Assembly (NCBI RefSeq): GCF_025642135.1
Contig: NZ_CP106793.1
Location: forward strand, 992,001-1,056,000
Origin: Streptomyces cynarae
GTDB taxonomy: Bacteria; Actinomycetota; Actinomycetes; Streptomycetales; Streptomycetaceae
Length of the DNA: 64,000 bases
Reading direction: 5' to 3'
Shown: one piece after another, positions 41,137-49,825 of the stretch
Layout of the letters: each line of letters begins with the position of its first letter
Position numbering within the stretch: the first letter of the stretch is position 1
Notes under the pieces: model-generated
Databases searched by the model: none
Told to the model about the DNA's origin: nothing
What the model saw: only the letters and a program-made list of their open reading frames with translations
Position numbers and translations under genes: made by a program

Positions 41137-43929
41137 ATGGTCCGGCTTCCGGGTCGACCCGGTACCCGTTCGCCCCGTCGTGTCGGCGGTGTGCGCGCAC
41201 CGGCGCACGACCGCGCTTCAGGGGCGTCCGAGCAGGGACCGGGGCGAGCGGCGCGCCGTTCGCTCGCGCGCCGCGAGCAGGAGGCGGCGGGCCGGTCCCG
41301 GTCGGGACTGCGTGCGGCGCTGAGCGGGCGCAGCGTCGCCGGGCAGGTCTTCGTCCTGCAGGTCGTCATCGTGCTGCTGCTGGTCGTCGCGGCGGTGACG
41401 GCGCTGCTGCTACAGGTGCGCCACGACACCACACAGGAGGCCCGCAACCGCTCCCTCGCGGTGGCCGAGGCGTTCGCCAACGCGCCGGGAACGGTCCAGG
41501 CGCTGGGCAGCCCCGACCCCACGGCCGTGCTGCAGCCGCGTGCCGAGGCCGCCCGCAAGGCCACGAAGGTCGACTTCATCGTCGTCATGAACACCGACGG
41601 GATCCGCTACACCCACCCCAGACCCGACCGCATCGGCAAGAAGTTCGTCGGGAACATCCAGCCGGCGCTGGCCGGTGGCACCGAGATCGAGGAGATCAAC
41701 GGGACCATCGGGCGGCTGGTGCAGGCGGTGGTGCCCGTCAGGGGTCCCGACGGCAAGGTCGTGGGCCTGGTGGCGGCCGGGGTCACGACGGAACACGTGG
41801 GCGGCGCGGCGAACCGGCAGATGCCGCTCGTACTGGCCGCCGCGGCCGTGGGCCTCGCCCTGGCCACGGCGGGCACCGCACTCGTCAGCAGGCGGCTGCT
41901 GCGCCAGACCCACGGCCTGGGGCCGCGGGAGATGACCCGCATGTACGAGCACCACGACGCGGTGCTGCACTCGGTACGGGAAGGGGTGCTGATCCTCGGC
42001 GGAGACGGCGACCTGCTGCTCGCCAACGACGAGGCGCACCGCTTGCTCGGTCTGCCCAAGGACGCCGAGCGGCGGCATGTGTCCGAGCTCGGCCTCCCCG
42101 CGGAGACCGCCGCCCTCCTGGCGTCCGGACGGGTCGCCACCGACGAGGTGCACCTGGTCGGGGACCGGCTGCTGGCCATCAACCAGCGGCCCACCGACGT
42201 GGACGGCGGCCCGCCCGGAAGTGTGGCCACGCTCCGCGACTCGACGGAGCTGCGCGCCCTGTCCGGCCGGGCCGAGGTGGCGCGGGAACGCCTCAGCCTC
42301 CTCTACGACGCCGGTGTGGGCATCGGCACGAGCCTGGATGTGACGCGTACCGCCGAGGAGCTGACCGAACTGGCCGTCCCCCGGTTCGCGGACTTCGCCA
42401 GTGTGGACCTGTTCGACGCGGTGCTGGACGGCGAGGAGCCGGAGACGCGGAACGAGCTGCGCCGCGCGGCGTTCAGCGGTGTCCGCAAGGACACTCCCCT
42501 GTACTCGGTGGGCGAGCGGATCCAGTGGGTGGAGTCCTCTCCGCAGGCCGAGGGGCTGCGCGGCGCACGGGCCGTCCTCGAGCCCCGTCTCGACGAGGCT
42601 CCGGGCTGGCTGGCGCAGGACGCGGAGCGGACCGCCCAGGTGGTGGAGTACGGGATCCACTCGCTGATCACGGTGCCGGTGCGGGCGGGGTCCCTGATCC
42701 TGGGCCTGGTCAACTTCTGGCGCTGCGAGAAGCCGGAGCCCTTCGACGCGGAGGACCTGGCCCTCGCCGAGGAGCTGGTCGCCCGCGCCGCGGTCTCCAT
42801 CGACAACGCTCGCCGCTTCACCCGCGAGCACAGCATGGCGGTGACGCTGCAGCGCAGTCTGCTGCCGCGGACACTACCCGAGCAGGGGGCCCTGGACATC
42901 GCCTACCGCTACCTTCCGGCGCAGGCCGGAGTGGGCGGTGACTGGTTCGACGTACTGCCGTTGTCCGGTGCCCGGGTGGCGCTGGTGGTGGGCGATGTCG
43001 TGGGCCACGGGCTGCACGCCGCCGCCACGATGGGGCGGCTGCGTACCGCGGTGCACAACTTCTCCGCGCTCGACCCGCCGCCCGACGAACTCCTCGGGCT
43101 GCTCGACGAGCTGGTCGGCCGCATCGACCAGGACGAGGCGGCCGATCCGGGCAGCGCCCCCGTCACGGGCGCGACCTGTCTGTACGCGGTCTACGACCCG
43201 GTCTCCCGGCGCTGCACCGTCGCCCGGGCCGGCCATCCGCCGCCGGCCGTGGTCCGGCCCGACGGCAGCGTGGAGTTCCCCGACGTTCCGGCCGGTCCCC
43301 CGCTCGGCCTCGGGGGGCTTCCGTTCGAGACGGCCGACCTGGAGCTGGCGGAGGGCAGCCGGTTGGTGCTGTACACCGACGGACTGGTCGAGGACCGGGA
43401 CCGGGACATCGACGACGGTCTGGAGCTGCTGCGCACCGCGCTGGCCGGAGCCGGGCCGTCCCCGGAGGACACCTGCCGGGCCGTCCTGGAGTCGGAGCTG
43501 CCGGAGCGGCCGAGCGACGACATCGCCCTGATCGTCGCGCGCACCCGGGCCCTGGCCGCCGACCGGGTGGCCGAGTGGCCGGTGCCGACGGACCCGGCGG
43601 CCGTGGGCGAGGTGCGCGCGTCGGTGACCCGGCAACTGGCGCGGTGGGGTCTGGAAGAGCTGACGTTCACCACGGAGCTCATCCTCAGCGAGCTGGTCAC
43701 CAACGCGATCCGGTACGGCAACGCGCCCGTGCTGGTCCGCATGCTGTACGACCGCAGCCTGATCTGCGAGGTCTTCGACGGCAGCACCACCTCACCCCAT
43801 CTGCGGTACGCGGCCATGACCGACGAGGGCGGGCGCGGCCTGTTCCTCGTCGCCCAGCTCACCGAGCGCTGGGGCACCCGCTACACGCCCCGGGGCAAGG
43901 TCATCTGGGCCGAGCAGCCGCTGCCCTGA
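41137..43929 (+). CDS. Membrane sensor SpoIIE-family phosphatase with PAS, GAF and RsbW-like ATPase domains
   Basis: A 930-residue regulator, probably of an anti-sigma/anti-anti-sigma pathway. Order: basic N terminus (1-65), TM1 (about 72-92, VFVLQVVIVLLLVVAAVTALLL), extracytoplasmic PDC/sCache sensor (95-225, VDFIVVMNTDGIRYTHPRPDRIGKKF), TM2 (230-250), PAS (265-370), GAF (385-555), PP2C/SpoIIE phosphatase (580-800, GVGGDWFDVLPL, VGDVVGHGLHAAATMG, LVLYTDGLVEDRD), and a HATPase_c domain (810-930, LILSELVTNAIRYG, DEGGRGLFLVAQLTERWG). The PDC type resembles citrate/dicarboxylate sensors. The ATG at 41137 is the plausible start. Stands alone. Confidence 0.93.
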   Translation: MVRLPGRPGTRSPRRVGGVRAPAHDRASGASEQGPGRAARRSLARREQEAAGRSRSGLRAALSGRSVAGQVFVLQVVIVLLLVVAAVTALLLQVRHDTTQEARNRSLAVAEAFANAPGTVQALGSPDPTAVLQPRAEAARKATKVDFIVVMNTDGIRYTHPRPDRIGKKFVGNIQPALAGGTEIEEINGTIGRLVQAVVPVRGPDGKVVGLVAAGVTTEHVGGAANRQMPLVLAAAAVGLALATAGTALVSRRLLRQTHGLGPREMTRMYEHHDAVLHSVREGVLILGGDGDLLLANDEAHRLLGLPKDAERRHVSELGLPAETAALLASGRVATDEVHLVGDRLLAINQRPTDVDGGPPGSVATLRDSTELRALSGRAEVARERLSLLYDAGVGIGTSLDVTRTAEELTELAVPRFADFASVDLFDAVLDGEEPETRNELRRAAFSGVRKDTPLYSVGERIQWVESSPQAEGLRGARAVLEPRLDEAPGWLAQDAERTAQVVEYGIHSLITVPVRAGSLILGLVNFWRCEKPEPFDAEDLALAEELVARAAVSIDNARRFTREHSMAVTLQRSLLPRTLPEQGALDIAYRYLPAQAGVGGDWFDVLPLSGARVALVVGDVVGHGLHAAATMGRLRTAVHNFSALDPPPDELLGLLDELVGRIDQDEAADPGSAPVTGATCLYAVYDPVSRRCTVARAGHPPPAVVRPDGSVEFPDVPAGPPLGLGGLPFETADLELAEGSRLVLYTDGLVEDRDRDIDDGLELLRTALAGAGPSPEDTCRAVLESELPERPSDDIALIVARTRALAADRVAEWPVPTDPAAVGEVRASVTRQLARWGLEELTFTTELILSELVTNAIRYGNAPVLVRMLYDRSLICEVFDGSTTSPHLRYAAMTDEGGRGLFLVAQLTERWGTRYTPRGKVIWAEQPLP

Positions 43930-44034
43930 GGAGACGTCCCGCCAGGGGGAGGGCCCACCAGGGGACGGTCCGCCCATCTCCCGCTCTTTACCAGGAACTT
44001 GCCCGCCGCACGGGTGACGGCGCGCGCCACCTCT

Positions 44035-44062
44035 GATAGGAAACCGATAGGAAACCTTCCTA
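44035..44062. promoter_or_regulatory. Operator-like repeats before the chitosanase gene
   Basis: GATAGGAAACC occurs twice head to tail (44035-44045, 44046-44056), and the second copy forms the perfect palindrome TAGGAA-ACC-TTCCTA (44048-44062). It lies about 50 bp before the start. Actinomycete GH46 chitosanase genes are known to have a palindromic operator bound by the ROK-family repressor CsnR; this is a good candidate for it. Confidence 0.65.
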
Positions 44063-44110
44063 ACAGTGCGCGCCCCAAGTTCCCACCCCCCACCTTCACT
44101 TGGAGTCCCT

Positions 44111-44959
44111 GTGGTGCATCTGAACCATGCCCCGGCAGCCACCGCCGGCACCTCGCGTCGCGCCGTCCTCGCCTTCCTGGGCGCCTCGCTGGCGGCCGTC
44201 CCGCTCCTCGACGCCCCGCGCGCCGCGGCGGCCCCCGAGGCCGCGAGAGCCGTCGGGCTCGACGACCCCGCGAAGAAGGAGATCGCCATGGAGCTGGTCT
44301 CGAGCGCGGAGAACTCCTCCCTCGACTGGAAGGCCCAGTACAAGTACATCGAGGACATCGGCGACGGCCGCGGCTACACCGCCGGCATCATCGGATTCTG
44401 CTCCGGCACCGGCGACATGCTGGAGCTCGTCCAGCTCTACACCGACCGCAAGCCCGGCAACGTCCTCGCCAAGTACCTGCCGGCACTGCGCCGGGTGAAC
44501 GGCAGCGACTCCCACGACGGACTGGACCCGAACTTCCCCAAGGACTGGCGCAAGGCCGCGCAGGACACGGCGTTCCAGCAGGCGCAGAACGACGAACGCG
44601 ACCGGGTGTACTTCAACCCGGCCGTCCAGCAGGGCAAGGCGGACGGGCTGGGCGTCCTGGGGCAGTTCACGTACTACGACGCCATCGTGATGCACGGCGA
44701 CGGGGACGACCCGACGAGCTTCCGCAACATCCGCAAGCGGGCCCTGCGCACGGCGAAGCCGCCGGCGCAGGGCGGCGGCGAGGTCGCCTACCTGAACGCC
44801 TTCCTGGACGCGCGGGTGTGGGCCATGAAGCAGGAGGCGGCCCACAGCGACACCAGCCGGGTCGACACCGAGCAGCGGGTGTTCCTGCGCAAGGGCAATC
44901 TGAACCTCGACCCGCCGCTGGACTGGAAGGTGTACGGCGACAGCTACCACATCGGCTGA
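44111..44959 (+). CDS. csnA: Secreted chitosanase, glycoside hydrolase family 46
   Basis: Endo-hydrolyses chitosan. The protein has 282 residues, beginning at GTG 44111 or 44114 behind TTGGAG. A twin-arginine signal peptide (SRRAVLAFLGASLAAV, cleavage near AAAAPEA) precedes the mature enzyme. The catalytic pair is Glu67 (SSAENSSLDW) and Asp85 (EDIGDGRGYT), with the same 18-residue spacing as Glu22/Asp40 of the N174 enzyme. FQQAQNDERDRVYF and HSDTSRVDTEQRVFL are also conserved. Tat export and the upstream palindrome match known Streptomyces csnA genes. It converges with the DUF2264 gene at 17 bp. Confidence 0.95.
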   Translation: MVHLNHAPAATAGTSRRAVLAFLGASLAAVPLLDAPRAAAAPEAARAVGLDDPAKKEIAMELVSSAENSSLDWKAQYKYIEDIGDGRGYTAGIIGFCSGTGDMLELVQLYTDRKPGNVLAKYLPALRRVNGSDSHDGLDPNFPKDWRKAAQDTAFQQAQNDERDRVYFNPAVQQGKADGLGVLGQFTYYDAIVMHGDGDDPTSFRNIRKRALRTAKPPAQGGGEVAYLNAFLDARVWAMKQEAAHSDTSRVDTEQRVFLRKGNLNLDPPLDWKVYGDSYHIG

Positions 44960-44976
44960 CGAGCCGTCACCGTCAC

Positions 44977-46877
44977 TCACTCGAGGAGCGAGACGCCGAA
45001 CGGCCGGAACCCGACCCGGGACCGCACTCCGTCGCGGGCCCACGTCACCTCGACACCGTCGTCGTCGACCGTGACGTCGGCGACCGCCTCCGCCAGGGGC
45101 GCCGGGTCGGGTTCCGCGGTGAGACTCGCCAGGCACACGTGCACGGTGGTGCCGCCGGCCCGACCGGTGAGCCGGGGGACCCGGGCCCAGCGGGCGTAGG
45201 CGGTGCCGCCGGGCGCGGGCACCGGCTCCGGGTCTTCGTCCCAGCCGTACAGCCCGTGCAGCGCCGACACGAGGGGCTCCTCCGGGCCGGTGGCCCAGCC
45301 GGTGTGGGCGACCCGGGCGCCGTCCGGGGCGCCGATCACACGGTGGACGCGCAGCTCGTACCGTCCGCGGACCACCGTGACGCTCTCCACCCTCAGGCCG
45401 GGCGCCATCGGCGGCCCGGCGGCGAACACGGGCCGGTGCCAGGAGGCGGCCCAGCCCCAGCCGTCGCCGTGGTGCGCCCCCAAGGGGTGGACGCGCCGCC
45501 GTACGGTTCCCCGCCCCTCGACCTCGACGGACAGGTGGTTGTCCGGGATGTTCCCGATGGCCGTGGGACCGGTGCGGGTGGAGTACGCCTGGCGCCCGTA
45601 GTGCGGATCGTCCTCGGCGGCGAACTCGCCCTCGTGCGGCCGCACATGGTCGCTGCCGTGGTTGTGCAGCCGTACGATCCCGTCGGCCCGGGTGGCCTGC
45701 ACCAGCAGCCCCGGCGCCGGCAGGGCGAGCACCCGGTCGGCCTCCTCGGCCGGCGCGGGCTCCTCCCGGGCCGTCCACAGGGGGTGACCGACGGGTGCCA
45801 GCAGGGACACGAACGCCTTGGACGCCCAGTACGGTGACGCCGGACCCGAGTAGGTCTGCAGGGTCGCCTCGTGCGGGCCGTGCCAGCCGAGGCTCAGCAG
45901 CCCGTCCTCGTTCAGTGCGCCGTGGTCCAGGAAGTAGCGCAGGCTGCCGCTCGCCAGGCGCCGGGAGGTGCCCGGGGTCAGCGGGGTGTGGCCGGTGAGG
46001 GCGCCCAGGCCGACGGCGGCCGACGCGGCGAAGCGGTACGCGAGCGACCGGCCGAAGTGCAGCGGCGCGCCGTCGGCGCCGAACATCAGCGAGAAGCCCT
46101 CCAGGTGCTCCCGCAGCCGCGCCCCGTAGCGCGCGGACGACTCCTCGTCCCCGGCGAGGTGGGCGTCGAGCACCGGGTACAGGTGCAGGGCCCAGCCGTT
46201 GTAGTGGTCGAAGGCGCGGCCGTCACCGTCCGCGTACCAGCCGTCGCCCCGGTACCACTCCTCCAGCAGCTCCAGCGCCCGCTGCCGTACCGCGGCCGTC
46301 TCCGCGTCGCCGCGGCCGACCGACTCCAGGAACCCGGCGACGGTGTACGGGAAGAGGTACCAGTTGTTGGGCGCGGGCGTGTGGCGCAGCGACCCGCGCA
46401 GCCATTCCTCCGCCCGGTCCTGGACGTCCGCGTCGAGGTTCTTCCACAGCCAGGGCGCGGTCAGCCGCAGCCCGAGCGCGACCGACGCGGACTCCACCAT
46501 CGGCTGGCCCTGCACATCGTGGTCGAGGATCAGCGGCCAGGACTCGGCGTCGCCGCGTCCGGGAGTGCGGGTGCGGCGGCGAGGCCGCGCGCGTACCGCT
46601 CCAGCCAGCCGTGCGGGTCGTCCCCGGCGGCGCCCGCCACCCGGAAGGCGGCGGCGAGGAACGTGCGGGCGTAGCCCTCCAGTCCGTCGGAGCGCACTCC
46701 CGAGCGTGAGGGACGCCCGGGCAGGTCGAGCAGGGCGCAGCCCGGAGTGCTCCAGCGCCACGCGGACGCGAGCAGCCCGTCGGCGACGGCCTCCCAGTGG
46801 GCCCGCGTGTATCCGGTGTACGGGCTCGACTCGTGGTTCTCAGGGGGGAGTTCGAAGGGGGTGCCGGGGGTGCTCAT
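44977..46877 (-). pseudogene. DUF2264 protein, frameshifted near its N terminus
   Basis: Corrected length is 633 residues. The true start MSTPGTPFELPPENH (ATG 46877) runs in one frame to about 46575. The rest (DAESWPLILDHDVQGQPMVE to the C terminus) is in another. Adding one G in the GCCGCCGCACC near 46571-46577 restores LAAGTRTPGR. DUF2264 proteins are alpha/alpha-toroid proteins linked to breakdown of uronic-acid or plant-derived oligosaccharides; enzymatic role unproven. It overlaps the dehydrogenase stop (ATGA). Likely a live gene with a sequence error, but a recent mutation cannot be excluded. Confidence 0.85.
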
Positions 46878-47905
46878 GCCTGGAAGGCCAGCCTTTCGCG
46901 TCGTACGGGATGCAGGAAGCCTGCGCCGGAGGCCCAGCGCGCGGCCTCGGCGAGGGCGAGGTCGGCGAGGCGGCGCCACTCGTTGCCCTGGGAGCCGGCC
47001 AGGTGGGGGGTGAGGAGAACGTTGTCGCAGTCCCACAACGGGTGCCCGGGCGGCAGGACTTCGGGGTCGGTGACGTCGACGACGGCCCGGATGCGGCCGG
47101 CCGCGGCGGCCTCCGTGAGCGCGTCCTGGTCGACGACCGCGCCACGGGCGGTGTTGATCAGGACGGCGCCGGGGCGCATGGCCTCGACCAGTTCACGGCT
47201 GACCAGGCCCCGGGTGGCGGGCAGCAGCGGCGTGTGCACGCTGACGGTGTCGCTGCGGGCGAACAGCTCCTCCAACTCGACCCGTTCCACGCCGAGTTCG
47301 GCGGCGTCGGCGTCGGTGACGTACGGGTCGTGCAGGAGGAGGTGGAGGTCGTGGGGGTGGAGCAGTTCGATGACGCGGCGGCCGGTGAGCGATGCGGACA
47401 GGATGCCGACGGTGCGGCGGTGGTTGCCGATGGTGCGGGGGGTGCGCAGCCAGTCGTCGCGGGTACGGGTCGCGCGGTAGGCGCGGGCGCGTTCCAGGAC
47501 GTGCTTGCCGGTGAGCAGGATCATCGCGAGGGTGTACTCGGCGACCGGGACGGCGTTGGCGGAAGCGGCGGAGGACACCTCGATGCCGCGCTCCCAGCAG
47601 GCGTCGGTGATGTGGCCGCGGACGCTGCCCGCGGTGTGCACGACCGCCCGCAGCCGGGGCGCCGCCGCGAGCGTGTCCTCGTCGAGCGGGGGGCAGCCCC
47701 AGCCGGTGACCAGCAGGTCGACGTGGGCGAGGACGGCCCGGGCCCGGGGTGTGGTGAAGTCGTCCAGGGCGGGCGGCGGGGTGAGATCGCAGAGCGCGGC
47801 GAGCGCGTCCAGCGACTCGGGGTCGAGGACGGCCGCGGCGGCCTCGGGGGACATGGCGAGGGCGGCACGGGGGCGAAAGCCGGGGCCCGGCGTCGAGACG
47901 GTCAT
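46874..47905 (-). CDS. D-2-hydroxyacid dehydrogenase family protein
   Basis: A 343-residue NAD-dependent oxidoreductase. Signature parts: VDLLVTGWGCPPLDE, the substrate-binding HTAGSVRGHI, the active-site Arg in VLINTARGAVVDQDAL, Glu in DVTDPEVLPPGHPLW, and His in LLTPHLAG. The Rossmann glycine motif is weak: RTVGILSASLTGRRVIELL has GILSAS in place of GxGxxG, an oddity shared by some members of sugar-operon clades. It lies between the permease genes and DUF2264 and probably acts on a sugar-acid product of the imported saccharide. Confidence 0.88.
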   Translation of the reverse strand: MTVSTPGPGFRPRAALAMSPEAAAAVLDPESLDALAALCDLTPPPALDDFTTPRARAVLAHVDLLVTGWGCPPLDEDTLAAAPRLRAVVHTAGSVRGHITDACWERGIEVSSAASANAVPVAEYTLAMILLTGKHVLERARAYRATRTRDDWLRTPRTIGNHRRTVGILSASLTGRRVIELLHPHDLHLLLHDPYVTDADAAELGVERVELEELFARSDTVSVHTPLLPATRGLVSRELVEAMRPGAVLINTARGAVVDQDALTEAAAAGRIRAVVDVTDPEVLPPGHPLWDCDNVLLTPHLAGSQGNEWRRLADLALAEAARWASGAGFLHPVRRERLAFQA

Positions 47906-47961
47906 GTCGGTCGGAGAACTCCTGACGGGAGGGGCTGTTCGGGGAACTCCTGCGAGAAGGG

Positions 47962-48825
47962 CTATTTGACGGCGCCGGCGGTCAGTCCGCTGCGCCAGAA
48001 GCGCTGCAGCAGGGCGAAGGCGAGGATCAGCGGGAGGACGGCGAGCAGCGAGCCCATGATCACCACGGGGTAGTACTCGGGTGACACGGAGGCCGAGCTG
48101 TTCCAGGTGTACAGGCCCAGGCTGACCGGATACAGGTCCTGGTCGGACAGCATCACCATGGGCAGGAAGAAGTTGTTCCAGATGGCGGTGAGCTGGAAGA
48201 GGAACACGGTCACCAGACCGGGGCCGAGCATGCGCAGCGCCACCCTGACGTACGTGGTCAGCTCGCCGGCGCCGTCCATACGCGCGGCCTCCAGGACCTC
48301 GTCGGGCACGTAGCCCTGGCTGAAGATACGGCCGAGGTAGACGCCGAACGGGTTGAACAGGACCGGGATGAACACCGCCCAGAAGGTGTTGACCAGGCCG
48401 GTGCCGGAGGCCATCAGGTACAGCGGCAGCGCGAGGACGGTCTGCGGGACCATCACCGCCGCGAGGACCAGGCCGAACAGCTTCTCCTTGTGCCGGAAGC
48501 GGTACTTGTCGAAGGCGTACCCGCAGGCCACGCTGATCAGGGCCCCGAGCGCGGCGCCGACGACCGCGTAGAGCAGGCTGTTGAGGTACCAGCGGCCGTA
48601 CTGGCCGTCGTCCATGGCGAACAGGTCGTGCAGGTTCGTCAGGAAGGAGAAGTCCTTCAGGGACAGCAGATTGCTGCCGAACAGCGCGTCCCTGGTCTTG
48701 CCCGCGGCGAGGACCAGCCACAGCACCGGCAGCAGGGTGTACAGCACGGACAGCGCCACGATGGTGTTGACGGTGGCCCGGCCGAGCAGCCGGTGGCGTG
48801 GGAGGGTGGTGCCGGCGGCGCTCAT
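47962..48825 (-). CDS. Carbohydrate ABC transporter permease (MalG type)
   Basis: A 287-residue inner-membrane permease with six predicted helices (first VNTIVALSVLYTLLPVLWLVL) and the EAA loop EVLEAARMDGAGELTTYVRV that contacts the ATPase. It overlaps the MalF-type permease by ATGA. No ATPase gene is near; many Streptomyces sugar importers share the general ATPase MsiK. Confidence 0.94.
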   Translation of the reverse strand: MSAAGTTLPRHRLLGRATVNTIVALSVLYTLLPVLWLVLAAGKTRDALFGSNLLSLKDFSFLTNLHDLFAMDDGQYGRWYLNSLLYAVVGAALGALISVACGYAFDKYRFRHKEKLFGLVLAAVMVPQTVLALPLYLMASGTGLVNTFWAVFIPVLFNPFGVYLGRIFSQGYVPDEVLEAARMDGAGELTTYVRVALRMLGPGLVTVFLFQLTAIWNNFFLPMVMLSDQDLYPVSLGLYTWNSSASVSPEYYPVVIMGSLLAVLPLILAFALLQRFWRSGLTAGAVK

Positions 48826-49799
48826 CGGGCCTCCTCGGCGGTCGTGGAGCGGCTGGTGAAGCGGGTGACGCCGTAGGACAGGGCGATGGTGCACAGCAGC
48901 AGGACGACCGAGGCGGCCGCCGCCAGGCTGTAGTTGTTGCGGGTGAAGGCCGCGTCGTAGATGTACATGCTCGGCGAGAAGCGAGAGTTGATCATCGGTG
49001 AGGACTGGCTGAGGAGCATCGGCTCGGTGAACAGCTGCAGGCCCCAGATGAGGGTGAACATGGCGACCATCACGATGGAGGCGCGCACCAGCGGCGTCTT
49101 GACCTGCAGAGCCGTGCGCACCGGTCCGGCGCCGTCGACGACGGACGCCTCGATCACCTCGCGGGGCACGGCCTGCAGGGCGGCGTAGAAGACGACCATG
49201 TTGTAGCCGAGGTTGCTCCACAGGGCGATGTTCACCATGGAGGGCAGCACGGTGTGCAGGCCGAGGAAGTCGATGGTGATGTCGGCCTTGGCGAACAGGG
49301 CGATGACGGGGCTGATGCCCGGCGTGTAGAGGTAGAGCCAGATCAGGGCCGCGATGATGCCGGGAACGGCGTGCGGCAGGAAGAGCCCCAGCTGGGCCCA
49401 GGCGCGCAGGCGTACCACACCGGAGTCCAGCAGCAGCGCGAGCGCGAGCGCGCCGACGACCATGACCGGGATGTAGACCAGGCAGTACAGGGCGACCGTG
49501 CCGAGCCCGGACAGGAAGGTCGGGTCGGTGAGGACGGCCGCGTAGCTGCGCAGCCCGACGAAGACCGTGCGGCCGGGGCCGAAGCCGAGACCGGGGTGGT
49601 CGTCGCTGTAGAAGCTGAGGTAGAGGGCGGTGCCGACGGGGATCAGGAAGACGGTGACGAGCAGGACGAAGAAGGGCGCCATCAGGGCCGCGCAGGCGGC
49701 GAGTCGACGGCGCCTGGCGGCCCTGCGGGTGCGGCCGGCGGCGGCCGGGGCGGCGGTGTGGAGCGTGGTGGTCCGCGCGTGCGGGGTGGTCGCGGTCAT
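48822..49799 (-). CDS. Sugar ABC transporter permease (MalF type)
   Basis: A 325-residue permease. A basic N terminus precedes helix 1 (LAACAALMAPFFVLLVTVFLIP). The EAA loop is EVIEASVVDGAGPVRTALQV, and six helices are predicted. It lies 26 bp after the binding-protein gene and overlaps the second permease, so all three are one transcript. Confidence 0.94.
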   Translation of the reverse strand: MTATTPHARTTTLHTAAPAAAGRTRRAARRRRLAACAALMAPFFVLLVTVFLIPVGTALYLSFYSDDHPGLGFGPGRTVFVGLRSYAAVLTDPTFLSGLGTVALYCLVYIPVMVVGALALALLLDSGVVRLRAWAQLGLFLPHAVPGIIAALIWLYLYTPGISPVIALFAKADITIDFLGLHTVLPSMVNIALWSNLGYNMVVFYAALQAVPREVIEASVVDGAGPVRTALQVKTPLVRASIVMVAMFTLIWGLQLFTEPMLLSQSSPMINSRFSPSMYIYDAAFTRNNYSLAAAASVVLLLCTIALSYGVTRFTSRSTTAEEAR

Positions 49800-49825
49800 G
49801 GGGCATCACCTGCCTTTCGGGCGGC

